A DNA stretch of 64,000 bases from Nocardioides baculatus (lineage in GTDB: Bacteria; Actinomycetota; Actinomycetes; Propionibacteriales; Nocardioidaceae), in contig NZ_JAERSG010000002.1 in assembly GCF_016735675.1 (NCBI RefSeq), forward strand, positions 372,001 through 436,000, in the 5' to 3' direction. The notes beneath the pieces were generated by a model. That model was not told the origin of the DNA. It saw nothing but the letters and a program-made list of their open reading frames with translations, and did no database searches. The translations under genes were made by a program, and so were the position numbers. Of the stretch, positions 1 through 8,295 are shown piece after piece. Within the stretch, counting starts at the first letter, position 1, and every line of letters begins with the position of its first letter.

Positions 1-1102
1 CGGGGAACGTCTCGTGCAGCGCCGCGAGGCACTTCTCCGCCGTCTTCTTCGACGAGAACGGGCCGAGGTAGTCGGCGTCGTCGTCGAGGACCTTTCGCAC
101 CAGGGAGAGCCTCGGCCACGCCTCGCGGGTGAGCTTGAGGAAGTGGACCTTCTCGGGGAACCGCGAGCGGCGGTTGTAGCGCGGCTTGTGCTCCGCGATC
201 AGTCGTAGCTCGCGCACCTCGGCCTCGAGCGGTGTCGCGCACTCGATGCCGGTGACCGAGGTGGCGATGCCGACCATCTCGCCCATCCGGCTGCGGGTCT
301 CGGACGCGGTGAAGTAGGTGCGGACCCGGGTGCGGAGGTCGCGCGAGGTGCCGATGTAGAGGACGCGGGAGCGGTCGTCGCGGAAGAGGTAGACGCCGGG
401 GGCGTGGGGGAGACCCTCCGCGAGGTGGCGCTTGCGCCGCTGCGCCGTGCTCACCCGGGAGGAGAAGGTCTGGAGCTCCTCGAGCGTGTGGACACCGAGA
501 CCGCCGAGTCGCTCCATCAGGCCGTGGAGCACGTCGACGGTCGCCTGCGCGTCGGACAGCGCCCGGTGGTTGGGCGTGGTCGCTGCCTCGAAGACCTTGG
601 CCAGGGTCGACAGCTTGCAGTTGGGCGCGTCGTCCCGGGTGATCACCCGGCGGGCGAGCTTGGCGGTGTCGAGCACCTCGAACCTCGGCCACGGCCGACC
701 CTGCTCACGCGCGAAGTGCTGGAGGAAGCCGACGTCGAACGGCGCGTTGTGGGCCACGAGCACGCAACCGGCAGCGAACTCGAGGAACGCCGGCAGCGCC
801 GACTCGATCGGCGGTGCGTCGTGGACCATCGAGTTGGTGATGCCGGTGAGGACCGCGATGAAGGCGGGGATCTCCGTGTGCGGGTTGACGAGGGTCTGGA
901 ACTCGCCGAGCACCTCGCCGCCGCGGACCTTCACCGCGCCGATCTCGGTGATCATCGACCCGCCCTGCGCCGAGCCGCCGGTCGTCTCGAGGTCGACCAC
1001 GCAGAACGTCAGGTCGCGCAGCGGCCGACCCAGCTCGTCGAAGCTGCGCTGCGCCTCCCACCGGGAGGTCTCCCGGGCCGGTCGGTGGGCAGTCGTGCTC
1101 AT
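1..1102 (-). CDS. DEDD 3'-5' exonuclease with GIY-YIG domain (5' part; runs off window)
   Basis: The reading frame starts at ATG 1102 and is still open at the window edge, so the C-terminus is missing. Near residues 34-42 it has the Exo I motif of DnaQ-like exonucleases (VVDLETTGG, with Asp37 and Glu39). This is followed by an ITEIGAVKV segment and a VAHNAPFDVGFL Exo II segment. From about residue 230 a second domain begins with APGVYLFRDD...VLYIGTSRDL, the GIY-YIG nuclease signature shared with UvrC. This exonuclease plus GIY-YIG order is typical of the actinobacterial DEDD exonuclease domain proteins annotated as Pol III epsilon-like. A repair or proofreading role is inferred. It is divergent from the small gene at 1218. 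Confidence 0.9.
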   Translation of the reverse strand, partial: MSTTAHRPARETSRWEAQRSFDELGRPLRDLTFCVVDLETTGGSAQGGSMITEIGAVKVRGGEVLGEFQTLVNPHTEIPAFIAVLTGITNSMVHDAPPIESALPAFLEFAAGCVLVAHNAPFDVGFLQHFAREQGRPWPRFEVLDTAKLARRVITRDDAPNCKLSTLAKVFEAATTPNHRALSDAQATVDVLHGLMERLGGLGVHTLEELQTFSSRVSTAQRRKRHLAEGLPHAPGVYLFRDDRSRVLYIGTSRDLRTRVRTYFTASETRSRMGEMVGIATSVTGIECATPLEAEVRELRLIAEHKPRYNRRSRFPEKVHFLKLTREAWPRLSLVRKVLDDDADYLGPFSSKKTAEKCLAALHETFP

Positions 1103-1217
1103 GTGCGACGACGCTAGACGTGGGATCCGACAATGGTGGGAGGGCACGCGCACTACGCTGGCCCGCGCCTGCCTGACCGACGGCAGGTCGAAGCCGACAC
1201 GACCCAGAGGAGCCCTC

Positions 1218-1493
1218 GTGACAGACCCGACCGCCGCCCCCCGCGTTCCCGGCGACGGCGAGCGGTGGCGGTGTGCCGGATGCGGCAACCTCACCCGCTT
1301 CGACGTGACCCGCACACGACGTACGACGGACTACTGGCACGTCGACCTCGCGGGCGTACCGCGCGTCGAGGAGGAGACGGTGCTCGCCGAGTCGGTGGAG
1401 TCCGTCTCGTGCCGGTGGTGCGGGCGGTCCGACGCGATCGAGGTCGTCGACCGCGCGGACGCCGATCTCGCCACCGACCCGGCCGCCGGGTGA
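1218..1493 (+). CDS. Small four-cysteine (zinc-ribbon-like) protein
   Basis: This is a 91-residue protein from GTG 1218, and I do not recognise a named family. Two CxxC knuckles are visible, CAGC at residues 19-22 and CRWC at residues 65-68. They are separated by a basic stretch (TRTRRTTDYWHVD) and an acidic one (VEEETVLAESVESV), a spacing that would fit one zinc-ribbon fold. It lies 10 nt ahead of the NYN-domain gene and is probably co-transcribed with it. A nucleic-acid-related role is only a guess from the zinc ribbon and that neighbour. Confidence 0.75.
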   Translation: MTDPTAAPRVPGDGERWRCAGCGNLTRFDVTRTRRTTDYWHVDLAGVPRVEEETVLAESVESVSCRWCGRSDAIEVVDRADADLATDPAAG

Positions 1494-1503
1494 CGGACTG
1501 CTC

Positions 1504-2739
1504 GTGACAGACGCGGCTGCCGTCCCCGAGCGCCTCCGCCTGCGGGTGGTCGCCCTCGTGTCGGCGGTCCTGCCCTCGGTCGCCCCGGTGCCGGCACCGC
1601 TGCGCAAGGTCGCCGCGTTCGCGCCGGCGAGGCGGGCCCGGCTCGGTGGCACCCTGATCTGGGACGCCCTCGCCGACGACGTGTTCCGCGGACACGCTGC
1701 CGTCCAGGTCGCGGCGATCCCGGCCACCGACGACCCGTTGGACGACGCCGCGCGTGCGTGGTTGTCGCGTGAGGACGGCTGGGAGGCCAGGGTCGACGCG
1801 GTCGCGGAGACGCTGGCGACCGACGACGCCCGCGGCGAGGAGGGGCGCGCCGAGCTCGCCCGGTTGTCCGCCCAGGTCGCGGCCGTGCAGGCCGAGCTGG
1901 CCGCGGTCCGCGCCGACCACCGCCAGGAGCTCGACCGCGCGGCGGCCGACCACAAGGTGCTGCGCCAGCGGCTCGGCGAGGCGCGCAGCTCGCTCCGTAC
2001 GGCCGAGGCCGAGCGGGACGCGGCCCTGACGGCCCGGGACCAGGCGGTGACCGCCGCCGAGACCGCGACGCGCACCGCCGAGGCAGACGTACGGCGCCTG
2101 CGTGCCCAGCTCGACGAGGCGGAGGCCGGGCTCGCCGCCCAGCGTCGCGACACGCGGTCCGACCGTGACGCCGCCACCGTCCGTGCGCGGCTCCTGCTCG
2201 ACGCCGTCGTCGACGCAGCGACCGGTCTGCGCCGCGAGCTCGGGCTCCCCGCGGTCGACGGTGCACCGGGCGATGCCGTCGAGGCGGGGCTCGCCGGGGC
2301 CGCGGCGCCGTTGACTAGTGCCCCGGCCACCCAGGCGACGCTCGACCAGCTCCTCGCGCTCCCGCACGCGCGCCTGATCGTGGACGGCTACAACGTCACG
2401 AAGGCTGCGTGGCCGACCGCCAGCCTCGAGGCGCAGCGCAGCCGGCTGGTGGCGGCCCTCGGGCCCGTGGTGGCCCGGTCGGGCGCCGAGACCACGGTGG
2501 TCTTCGACGCCGCCGAGTCGACCGCCCGGACGGTCATGCCTGCTCCGCGCGGTGTGCGCGTGGTGTTCAGCCCGGCGGGCGTGATCGCCGACGACGTGAT
2601 CCGCCAGCTCGTGGCGGCGGAGCCGGGCGGCCGGGTCGTGGTCGTGGTGACCACGGACCACGCGCTCGCGTCGGACCTCAGGTCGTCCGGCTGCAAGGTG
2701 CTACCGGCGCACGTCCTTGTGAGCCTGCTGAGCAGGTAG
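1504..2739 (+). CDS. NYN domain-containing (PIN-like) protein with long coiled coil
   Basis: The protein has 411 residues and starts at GTG 1504. After a globular N-terminus, residues about 100-230 are Ala/Glu/Arg-rich heptads with hardly any helix breakers, which reads as a long coiled coil. From about residue 290 comes a NYN/YacP-like domain: LIVDGYNVTKAAW (the DGYN acidic site), TTVVFDAAE, an ADDVIRQLV segment and VVVVTTDHALASDLRSSG. These conserved Asp residues form the metal-dependent RNase site in PIN/NYN proteins. RNA cleavage or binding is inferred from the family. Its last 39 nt overlap the convergent GT87-like gene. Confidence 0.88.
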   Translation: MTDAAAVPERLRLRVVALVSAVLPSVAPVPAPLRKVAAFAPARRARLGGTLIWDALADDVFRGHAAVQVAAIPATDDPLDDAARAWLSREDGWEARVDAVAETLATDDARGEEGRAELARLSAQVAAVQAELAAVRADHRQELDRAAADHKVLRQRLGEARSSLRTAEAERDAALTARDQAVTAAETATRTAEADVRRLRAQLDEAEAGLAAQRRDTRSDRDAATVRARLLLDAVVDAATGLRRELGLPAVDGAPGDAVEAGLAGAAAPLTSAPATQATLDQLLALPHARLIVDGYNVTKAAWPTASLEAQRSRLVAALGPVVARSGAETTVVFDAAESTARTVMPAPRGVRVVFSPAGVIADDVIRQLVAAEPGGRVVVVVTTDHALASDLRSSGCKVLPAHVLVSLLSR

Positions 2740-3561
2740 CGCTGAGGGCGGGTTCTTGCGGCCGTCGTCCATCAGCCGAGGAAGGGCGGCAAGGATGGTG
2801 AACGCCGCGATGCCCGAGACCGGCGTCGCCCAGATCATTGCCACTGGAAGCCCCCAACGCTTGTTCGTCACAGCCGTCGCGACCAGCAGCACGAGAGCCA
2901 GCGGGAGCCGGATGATCAGAGGGGGGAAGATGGGCGCGCCGACCCGGGTGCTGCTCGACCCCGCTCGATCGGTCAGGAAAGCGAGCCACTGCGTCCACAG
3001 CTCCGGCGAGAGCGCGAACGACACTGCTACGACGACGGCGGTGCACACCACGGACACGGCGAGGTTGCGCCACTCTCGCCGTACTGCAAACCAGATCGGT
3101 CCCAGTGCGGGAGTCACCTTGGTCAGCACGACGAAAGCCCAGACGGATGGATGCCGGAGCCCCAACGCCGCAGCTATCGCCAGCAACCAGAAGATGTTCC
3201 CGCTGGCGATCTCTGGACTGCACAACATGAGCATCGGCAGGATCCAGCGACGGCCCATGGGAGCAAAGAGGTAGGCGAGCCCCGCGACGGTCGCCAGCGC
3301 CCACAGCACCCCGAACACCGGCCACGGGAGCTGCGCCAGTGGCCACACCATCTGAGCGAAGGCCGGGCTGTACAGGTAGGCGTCAAGTGTCCCGGGCGCG
3401 CGGTCGTACATGGACTCACCGGCCCACGCCGCCCAGTAGGCGTGCGAGTCGACTCCGAGCGGGAGGACATCGAGCGTGCGCCACGTCATCCACACCATCG
3501 ACAGACCCAGCATGTACGTGATGGGTAGCGGCAGAGCCTTGCGCAGGTCGATGTCGTGCAT
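2701..3561 (-). CDS. GT87/DUF2029-like polytopic glycosyltransferase
   Basis: This is a 286-residue integral membrane protein with at least seven hydrophobic segments. The N-terminus (ATG 3561, MHDIDLRKALPLPITYMLG) leads into a first transmembrane helix. A periplasmic loop follows with GVDSHAYWAAW and then YLYSPAFAQMVWPL. A short Asp-containing loop, a Y-x-Y-S-P-x-F segment and many helices match the DUF2029/GT87 family of polyprenyl-phosphate-sugar-dependent mannosyltransferases of actinobacteria. The protein is short for the family (usually about 400 residues). An in-frame upstream start at 3618 would add 19 unconvincing residues. The substrate is unknown. Its 3' end overlaps the convergent NYN gene by 39 nt. 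Confidence 0.75.
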   Translation of the reverse strand: MHDIDLRKALPLPITYMLGLSMVWMTWRTLDVLPLGVDSHAYWAAWAGESMYDRAPGTLDAYLYSPAFAQMVWPLAQLPWPVFGVLWALATVAGLAYLFAPMGRRWILPMLMLCSPEIASGNIFWLLAIAAALGLRHPSVWAFVVLTKVTPALGPIWFAVRREWRNLAVSVVCTAVVVAVSFALSPELWTQWLAFLTDRAGSSSTRVGAPIFPPLIIRLPLALVLLVATAVTNKRWGLPVAMIWATPVSGIAAFTILAALPRLMDDGRKNPPSALPAQQAHKDVRR

Positions 3562-3664
3562 TGCTGGAATGTAGGTGGGGCACACCCATTTGTCCCGCGA
3601 TTCGGAGAGTTGCACCATACGGCTGCGTACCCGCGTTGTCGGTGGGTTCTGTCACCGTCGGGGC

Positions 3665-3871
3665 ATGACGACACGGATCGACTGCGACACCTGCGTGGTG
3701 CGCGGGCTGCACTGCCACGACTGCGTGATCACGGTGCTGCTCGGACCACCCCCGGAGCTCACCATCGACGACGACGAGCTGGCCGCGCTCGACGTGCTGG
3801 CCAGCGGCGGTCTGGTCCCGCCCCTGCGGCTCGTGGAGCCGGTGTCGGGCCCGGTGGTCGAATCCGCTTGA
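3665..3871 (+). CDS. Small CxxC-x6-CxxC protein
   Basis: A 68-residue protein starts at ATG 3665. The first 20 residues hold four cysteines in the order C7-x2-C10-x6-C17-x2-C20, with a histidine on each side of Cys17, which reads as a compact zinc knuckle. The remainder has a short hydrophobic strand (VITVLLG) and an acidic helix (IDDDELAALDVLASGG). It lies between two minus-strand membrane-protein genes, about 1.7 kb before the NlpC/P60 gene. I recall similar small proteins in other actinobacteria but know of no assigned function. Confidence 0.8.
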   Translation: MTTRIDCDTCVVRGLHCHDCVITVLLGPPPELTIDDDELAALDVLASGGLVPPLRLVEPVSGPVVESA

Positions 3872-3879
3872 GGGTGACG

Positions 3880-5274
3880 TCAGAGCGCCGGGAGGAACAC
3901 CGATTGGCACCTCGGTGGATCTCGACGATCGACCGAGCGGAACGACGCGACCTTCCTGAGGGCCACCGGCATCCTCTCGCCGTCACTGCCGTCCAGGGTC
4001 TCTTCGCCGTGGCTTCCCTGCACGACCACCGAGACCTCGGGGTGTCGTGCGAGGTAGTCGAGGAGGTTGCGGCGCGGGAGCAGGTAACCCTCGGTTCGGT
4101 AGACGTCGAGGTCCTCGTCCTCGGTCTCGACCACCTGGACCAGGTCGTCCTGCACCTTTCTCAGGTGGGCTGTCCGCTTCACGACGAGGTGGTTCGTCGC
4201 GCCGGCCACCGTGACCAGGTTGGCGTACATGGTGAAGCCCACCGATGTCTTGAGCTCGAGATAGGGCGTCAGGCCGTTCGAAACGACCGCTGCCACGAGC
4301 ACCCAGGCGGACACGCTGCGAAGGCGCATCGGCTGCGGAGCAGCACCCCAGCCGTCCTGAGCGGTGCGCACGATCAGCCAGATCGCGACAGGCACCCACA
4401 GGGCAAATCCGACGAGCCGTTCGACGACCACGACCGTCGGTGCGGAAGGGAGCAGGGAGGCAGTCACCACCATCGCCGCCAGCACCACCATGACGGAGCG
4501 TGCCAACGACGGACGCGCAGCACGTTCCTCGAAGCCCGCGGTGGTGGATTCCGGCAGGAACAGGCACAGCAGCACGAACAGCGCTGCCGTGAAGTCGTAG
4601 AAGTGCTGCCCGAGATCCATCGAGATGACCGTGTGGAAGGCGAGGGCGAGGAGCACTCCGGCGCGGCGCGTTCGGCCGAACGCCAGGAGTACCGGGACCG
4701 ACAGCTCCGTGACCATCGGACCGATGATCGTCAGTGTGCCGACGAGGGAGTCACCGTCGAACGTCGGGACGCCGAACGACGAGAGCGACTGATTGGCGTA
4801 GAACACCCCGCACGACACCGCGGGATCCAGGAAGCCGGTGTTGAGCTTGGCGAACGCCGCGAAGCTGTAGAAGCCGAGAAGCAACCACCGTCCCGTGACC
4901 GACAACCACGCCCAGGAGTCGGACGTGGCCAGCGCGATCAGCACCGCCACCGCGACGAACCCCACGAGCAGCCAATGATTCCCTGTGACCGGTAGCTCGA
5001 GCCACAGCGACACGAGGGTCAGAGCGGCAGCAATACCGAGAGCGCTTCGGTGGGGGCGCACCAGCAGGAGAAGTCCGAGGACGCCGAGCACGGCCGAGAC
5101 CACCACCAGGAGCAGCGAGCCCCCGAGCTCGTCGCTGCGCCAGCCGGCGGGATTGCCGACCAGGTGAGCGACGACGGCCAGCCCGTACATGCGTGCGAAC
5201 CAGCGCATCGGAGCGACCACCGACGCACCGTACAACCGCTTCTCGCGACGGCGCAGAGCTTCGCGTCGAGACAC
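3880..5274 (-). CDS. HTTM-like multi-pass membrane protein
   Basis: The 464-residue protein begins with a very basic segment (MSRREALRRREKRLYG) followed by about nine hydrophobic segments. The middle part has FAAFAKLNTGFLDPAVSCG, an ELSVPVLLAFGRTRRAG segment, and then FHTVISMDLGQHFYDFTAAL. This layout resembles the HTTM (vitamin K carboxylase-related) family, where a Lys/His-containing helix pair sits near a conserved Pro-rich loop. The C-terminal 130 residues are soluble (YLARHPEVSVVVQGSHG...). Carboxylase activity is not implied. It is divergent from the riboswitch-NlpC unit. Confidence 0.7.
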   Translation of the reverse strand: MSRREALRRREKRLYGASVVAPMRWFARMYGLAVVAHLVGNPAGWRSDELGGSLLLVVVSAVLGVLGLLLLVRPHRSALGIAAALTLVSLWLELPVTGNHWLLVGFVAVAVLIALATSDSWAWLSVTGRWLLLGFYSFAAFAKLNTGFLDPAVSCGVFYANQSLSSFGVPTFDGDSLVGTLTIIGPMVTELSVPVLLAFGRTRRAGVLLALAFHTVISMDLGQHFYDFTAALFVLLCLFLPESTTAGFEERAARPSLARSVMVVLAAMVVTASLLPSAPTVVVVERLVGFALWVPVAIWLIVRTAQDGWGAAPQPMRLRSVSAWVLVAAVVSNGLTPYLELKTSVGFTMYANLVTVAGATNHLVVKRTAHLRKVQDDLVQVVETEDEDLDVYRTEGYLLPRRNLLDYLARHPEVSVVVQGSHGEETLDGSDGERMPVALRKVASFRSVDRRDPPRCQSVFLPAL

Positions 5275-5321
5275 GCGTCCAGAAGTTCGGCCGAAGATTG
5301 GCGGGGCTCGGGGATGCGGTC

Positions 5322-5327
5322 TACTCT
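5322..5327 (+). promoter_or_regulatory. Candidate -10 box upstream of the riboswitch
   Basis: TACTCT fits the actinobacterial TAnnnT -10 pattern and lies 18 nt after TTGGCG (5298-5303), about 60 nt before the riboswitch. It is a weak call because the region is GC-rich and no second line of evidence exists. Confidence 0.3.
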
Positions 5328-5384
5328 GTGGGCTGGCTTCCGTGGAAGTGGGTCACCAGGCCCGCGCGGAGGTCGCGCCGAGTC

Positions 5385-5539
5385 GTCGTTCGCCCCCTGC
5401 ATGACTGTGGACGACGAGCCGGGGAACCAACCTTCCCCCTGGGGTGAATCCCCTGCAAGGCGCATCGCGCGAGCGGTGCGTGGAGCAGGAGTAGGCAACG
5501 TCGTGCCGAACCCGTCAGCTCACCTGGTAGGCGTACGAC
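5385..5539 (+). ncRNA. ydaO/yuaA-type cyclic di-AMP riboswitch
   Basis: The leader carries the conserved blocks of the ydaO class in the right order: GAGCCGGGGAACCAA (about 5416-5430), GGGGTGAATC (5441-5450), a variable hairpin, CCGAACCCGTCAGCT (5506-5520) and ACCTGGTAGGCG (5522-5533). The closing helix P1 pairs 5385-5394 (GTCGTTCGCC) with 5530-5539 (GGCGTACGAC) with a single mismatch. In actinobacteria this class typically precedes cell-wall hydrolase genes and senses c-di-AMP. Here it sits directly before the ribosome binding site of the NlpC/P60 gene. Confidence 0.93.
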
Positions 5540-5545
5540 ACCCCC

Positions 5546-5551
5546 AAGGAG
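5546..5551 (+). promoter_or_regulatory. Ribosome binding site of the NlpC/P60 gene
   Basis: AAGGAG lies 11 nt before GTG 5563 and immediately after riboswitch helix P1 (ends 5539). It fixes the GTG as the start and places the Shine-Dalgarno sequence where riboswitch folding could affect it. Confidence 0.75.
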
Positions 5552-5562
5552 TTCCCCCGCTC

Positions 5563-6552
5563 GTGGCTCACAACCGCAAGCGTGTCGGCGCGACCGCTCT
5601 TGGTCTTGCAGCAATCGCCGCCATCGCATTCGTGCCTGCTACCCCCGCACAGGCCGACCCGTCCATCAAGGACGTCAAGGCTCGCGTCGAACGCCTCTAC
5701 CACGAGGCCGAGGCCGCTCAGGAGCGTCTGCACGACGCCCGCATCGACCTCGCCGACCTGCGACAGGACCTCGCCGGCCTCAAGGCCGACCAGGCCCGCC
5801 AGGACCAGCGCCTCGACGAGGTGCGCGACCAGGTGTCCGACGCCGTCGTGCGCCAGCTCGAGGGCGAGGGCATCTCGACCGTCGGCCAGGTCGTCGTGTC
5901 CGACGACCCCGGCGCCTTCCTCGACACACTCTCGACGATGTCGTCGTTCAACGACCTCCAGTCGTCGATGCTCGCCGACTACGACACGCAGCTCGAGGCG
6001 CTCGAGATCCGGCGCGAGGCGACCGACTCCCGCACTCAGGAGATCGCCGCGCTCACCGAGCAGCTCAGCGCCGAGAGCGAGACGGTCGACGACAAGCTGG
6101 CCGAGGCCAAGAGCCTGCTCTCCGACCTCGAGGCCGAGGAGCGCGAGCGCGTGCTCGCCTCCCGCAGCGGTGTCACCCGCATGCCGTCCTCCGTGCCGGC
6201 CTCGGGCCGCGCGGCGGCTGCCGTCTCCTACGCGATGGCCCAGGTCGGCGACGCCTACGTCTACGGCGCGATGGGTGAGAACGCCTTCGACTGCAGCGGC
6301 CTCACCATGCGCGCCTGGGCCCAGGCCGGCGTGTCCCTGCCGCACTCCTCGAGCGCCCAATACGGCTCCGGCCCGCACATCGCCGCGAGCGACCTCCAGC
6401 CCGGTGATCTGGTGTTCTACTACAGCCCGATCAGCCACGTCGGCATGTACATCGGCAACGGCATGATCGTCCACGCCGCCAACCCCGGCACCGGCGTCAC
6501 CGTCTCGGGCCTCTACTCGATGCCCTACGTCGGCGCGGTCCGCCCTGGCTGA
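5563..6552 (+). CDS. Secreted NlpC/P60 peptidoglycan endopeptidase
   Basis: The protein has 329 residues from GTG 5563. A basic n-region (VAHNRKR), a hydrophobic stretch and TPAQA form a Sec signal peptide of about 33 residues. Residues about 35-200 form a coiled coil rich in Glu/Asp/Arg, the usual spacer of RipA-like hydrolases. The C-terminal 120 residues are an NlpC/P60 domain: AFDCSGLTMRAWAQAG carries the catalytic Cys, PISHVGMYIGNG the catalytic His, and MIVHAANP the third polar residue. It should cut D-Glu/mesoDAP-type peptide stems at the cell surface, and its expression is probably controlled by the upstream c-di-AMP riboswitch. Confidence 0.93.
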   Translation: MAHNRKRVGATALGLAAIAAIAFVPATPAQADPSIKDVKARVERLYHEAEAAQERLHDARIDLADLRQDLAGLKADQARQDQRLDEVRDQVSDAVVRQLEGEGISTVGQVVVSDDPGAFLDTLSTMSSFNDLQSSMLADYDTQLEALEIRREATDSRTQEIAALTEQLSAESETVDDKLAEAKSLLSDLEAEERERVLASRSGVTRMPSSVPASGRAAAAVSYAMAQVGDAYVYGAMGENAFDCSGLTMRAWAQAGVSLPHSSSAQYGSGPHIAASDLQPGDLVFYYSPISHVGMYIGNGMIVHAANPGTGVTVSGLYSMPYVGAVRPG

Positions 6553-6566
6553 CCAGCAGACCTCGA

Positions 6567-6600
6567 AGGCCGGTCGCCCGCGTCTGTGGGCGGCCGGCCT
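6567..6600 (+). terminator. Hairpin after the NlpC/P60 gene (possible terminator)
   Basis: A 13-bp stem (6567-6579 with 6588-6600, one G-T pair, 8-nt loop) is followed by TTCTCTGTTC. It begins 14 nt after the NlpC stop. It also overlaps what may be the true N-terminal coding part of the next gene, so it could be an attenuating structure or simply coding sequence. Confidence 0.5.
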
Positions 6601-6610
6601 TTCTCTGTTC

Positions 6611-7795
6611 GTGGTGCTCGCGCTGGCGGTGGTGCTCGTCGTCGTGCAGCGCGGTGCACGCCACGAGGTCGACCGGAGGCCGGTGGAGGTCGCCCGGGCC
6701 AGCCCGGCCGAGGCGTCGGCAGCGCTGGCCGCGTTCGTCGGGGGAGTGGAGGCGCGGGACGCCACGGCCCTGGCCGACCTCGCGCCCGGGGGCGACGTGG
6801 AGGCCGAGGAGCTGCTGCGAGGCATCGCGACGACGGCGGAGGCGGTGGACCTCGCCGACGTGTCGGCGCGTTACGTCGACCAGGCGGGCCCGGTGGCGAG
6901 CGACGGGTCGTGGTCGGCCGTGGCCGAGGTCGGCTGGCGGGTGGCCGGTGACACGACGCCGTCGCAGGCTGACGTGGTGGTCCAGCTCGCGACCGACGCC
7001 GAAGGCGTCGCGATCACGGGATTCGGTGGGCCGGGCGGCGAGCGGGTGCCGCTGTGGCTCCGGGGACGGCTGTCCGTGGCGCGCGCGCCGGGCGTGCTGG
7101 TGATGGCGGACGGATCGCAGGCGGAGGCCGAGGTGGTCGCCGATCGGGTGACGCGGGGGATCGCTGTCGTACGTCGCGTCCTGCCCGGCTGGCGCGAGTC
7201 GGTGGTCGTCGAGGTCCCGGCGAGTGCAGCGGACCTCGACGAGACCCTGGGAGCGACGGAGGGGACCTACGCCGGGATCGCGGCCGTCACCGCAACGGCC
7301 GGGAGCTCGACCGGCGCTGACGTGCCGGTCCACGTGTTCGTGAACCCCGAGGTGACGGCCGGGCTGCGGCGCGCCGGTGCGCAGGTGGTGATGAGCCACG
7401 AGCTGGTGCACGTCGCCACCGACGCCGCCCGCGGCGGCATCGAGCCCTGGCTGGTGGAGGGCTTCGCCGACTACGTCGCGCTGCGCGACACCGGTCTGCC
7501 GGACCGGACGACGCTCGGGCGGGCAATCTCCGCCGCCCGTGAGGACGGCGTACCCGCTGAGCTGCCGAGCGCGGTGGACTTCGACACGCGTGCCGATGGG
7601 CTCCAGGCACGCTACGAGGAGGCGTGGCTGGCCTGCCGGATCATTGCCGAGCGGCTGGGGGAGCGGGACCTTGTGTCGGTGTACGACGCGGCGCGAGCCG
7701 GTACGCCGGTGGCGACCGCGCTGGCACGAGCTGGCCTCCCGCTGCGAGATCTGTTGTGGAGCTGGCGGGCACGTCTGCGGAAGCTTGCCCAGTGA
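6611..7795 (+). CDS. Membrane-anchored HExxH zinc metallopeptidase
   Basis: The first ATG/GTG/TTG start in frame is GTG 6611, giving 394 residues that open with a truncated hydrophobic stretch (VVLALAVVLVVVQRG). The frame stays open upstream to a CTG at 6545 overlapping the previous stop. That would add a basic n-region (SKAGRPRLW) and a full transmembrane anchor, so the real start may be CTG. Around residue 263 it has HELVHVAT, the HExxH zinc motif, and 18 residues on EGFADYVA supplies the third ligand Glu of gluzincins. The N-terminal half looks like an NTF2/SnoaL-type fold. The substrate is unknown; it is extracytoplasmic by topology. Confidence 0.8.
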   Translation: MVLALAVVLVVVQRGARHEVDRRPVEVARASPAEASAALAAFVGGVEARDATALADLAPGGDVEAEELLRGIATTAEAVDLADVSARYVDQAGPVASDGSWSAVAEVGWRVAGDTTPSQADVVVQLATDAEGVAITGFGGPGGERVPLWLRGRLSVARAPGVLVMADGSQAEAEVVADRVTRGIAVVRRVLPGWRESVVVEVPASAADLDETLGATEGTYAGIAAVTATAGSSTGADVPVHVFVNPEVTAGLRRAGAQVVMSHELVHVATDAARGGIEPWLVEGFADYVALRDTGLPDRTTLGRAISAAREDGVPAELPSAVDFDTRADGLQARYEEAWLACRIIAERLGERDLVSVYDAARAGTPVATALARAGLPLRDLLWSWRARLRKLAQ

Positions 7796-7818
7796 GCACG
7801 TGCGGGTCTTCCCACACG

Positions 7819-7849
7819 TGGAAGCGGCCGGGTGGTCCGACCGCTTCCA
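7819..7849 (+). terminator. Inverted repeat downstream of the metallopeptidase gene
   Basis: A 9-bp perfect stem (TGGAAGCGG 7819-7827 with 7841-7849) and 13-nt loop lie 24 nt after the stop codon. There is no T-run on either strand, so termination is a modest inference. Confidence 0.4.
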
Positions 7850-7949
7850 AGAGGTGGTACGTGCTATGAGATGGTCAGCCCCACCGCTGGACTACACGTC
7901 GCAGATAGTCCGGCTCAAGTGACGACACCGGACGGCTTGCCCGTCGAGC

Positions 7950-8141
7950 TCAGTTGAGAGTGCTGGCGCTGGTGAACTGGGTGTTGAGGTTGGTCCCGAG
8001 GGTCGTGACGGCCGCGATGATGACGAGGGCGATCAGAGCGACCATCAGGCCGTACTCGACCGCGGTCGCCCCGCGCTCATCTCGCGAGGCCTTGATCATG
8101 TGGATCAGCTTGAGAGGCATGAGCTGGAAGTTCTCGGTCAT
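7950..8141 (-). CDS. flp: Flp-type (class IVb) prepilin, copy 1
   Basis: This is a 63-residue protein starting at ATG 8141, with AGGAGA about 10 nt upstream on the minus strand. A short leader ends in RDERG, then ATAVEYGLMVALIALVIIAA follows: the G/xxxxEY processing site and hydrophobic N-terminal helix of Flp pilins. The Glu and Tyr at mature positions +5/+6 are present. It is a close paralogue of the gene at 8346, with a nearly identical helix. It should be cut by a TadV-like peptidase, which is not seen in this window, and assembled by the Tad apparatus encoded upstream. Confidence 0.95.
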   Translation of the reverse strand: MTENFQLMPLKLIHMIKASRDERGATAVEYGLMVALIALVIIAAVTTLGTNLNTQFTSASTLN

Positions 8142-8295
8142 GAGGATCTTCTCCTGGTGATGTCTGTGGTGGGGGCGTTGACAGCAGATGGAACCGGAAA
8201 GGACGTGCCAAGTCCGTTACACGGGACGCTGGTCGAGTGACTTTCCGTCGGTCGTTCGCCACCCGGCGATCGGCCCGTCCCCTTCGATAAACGAA

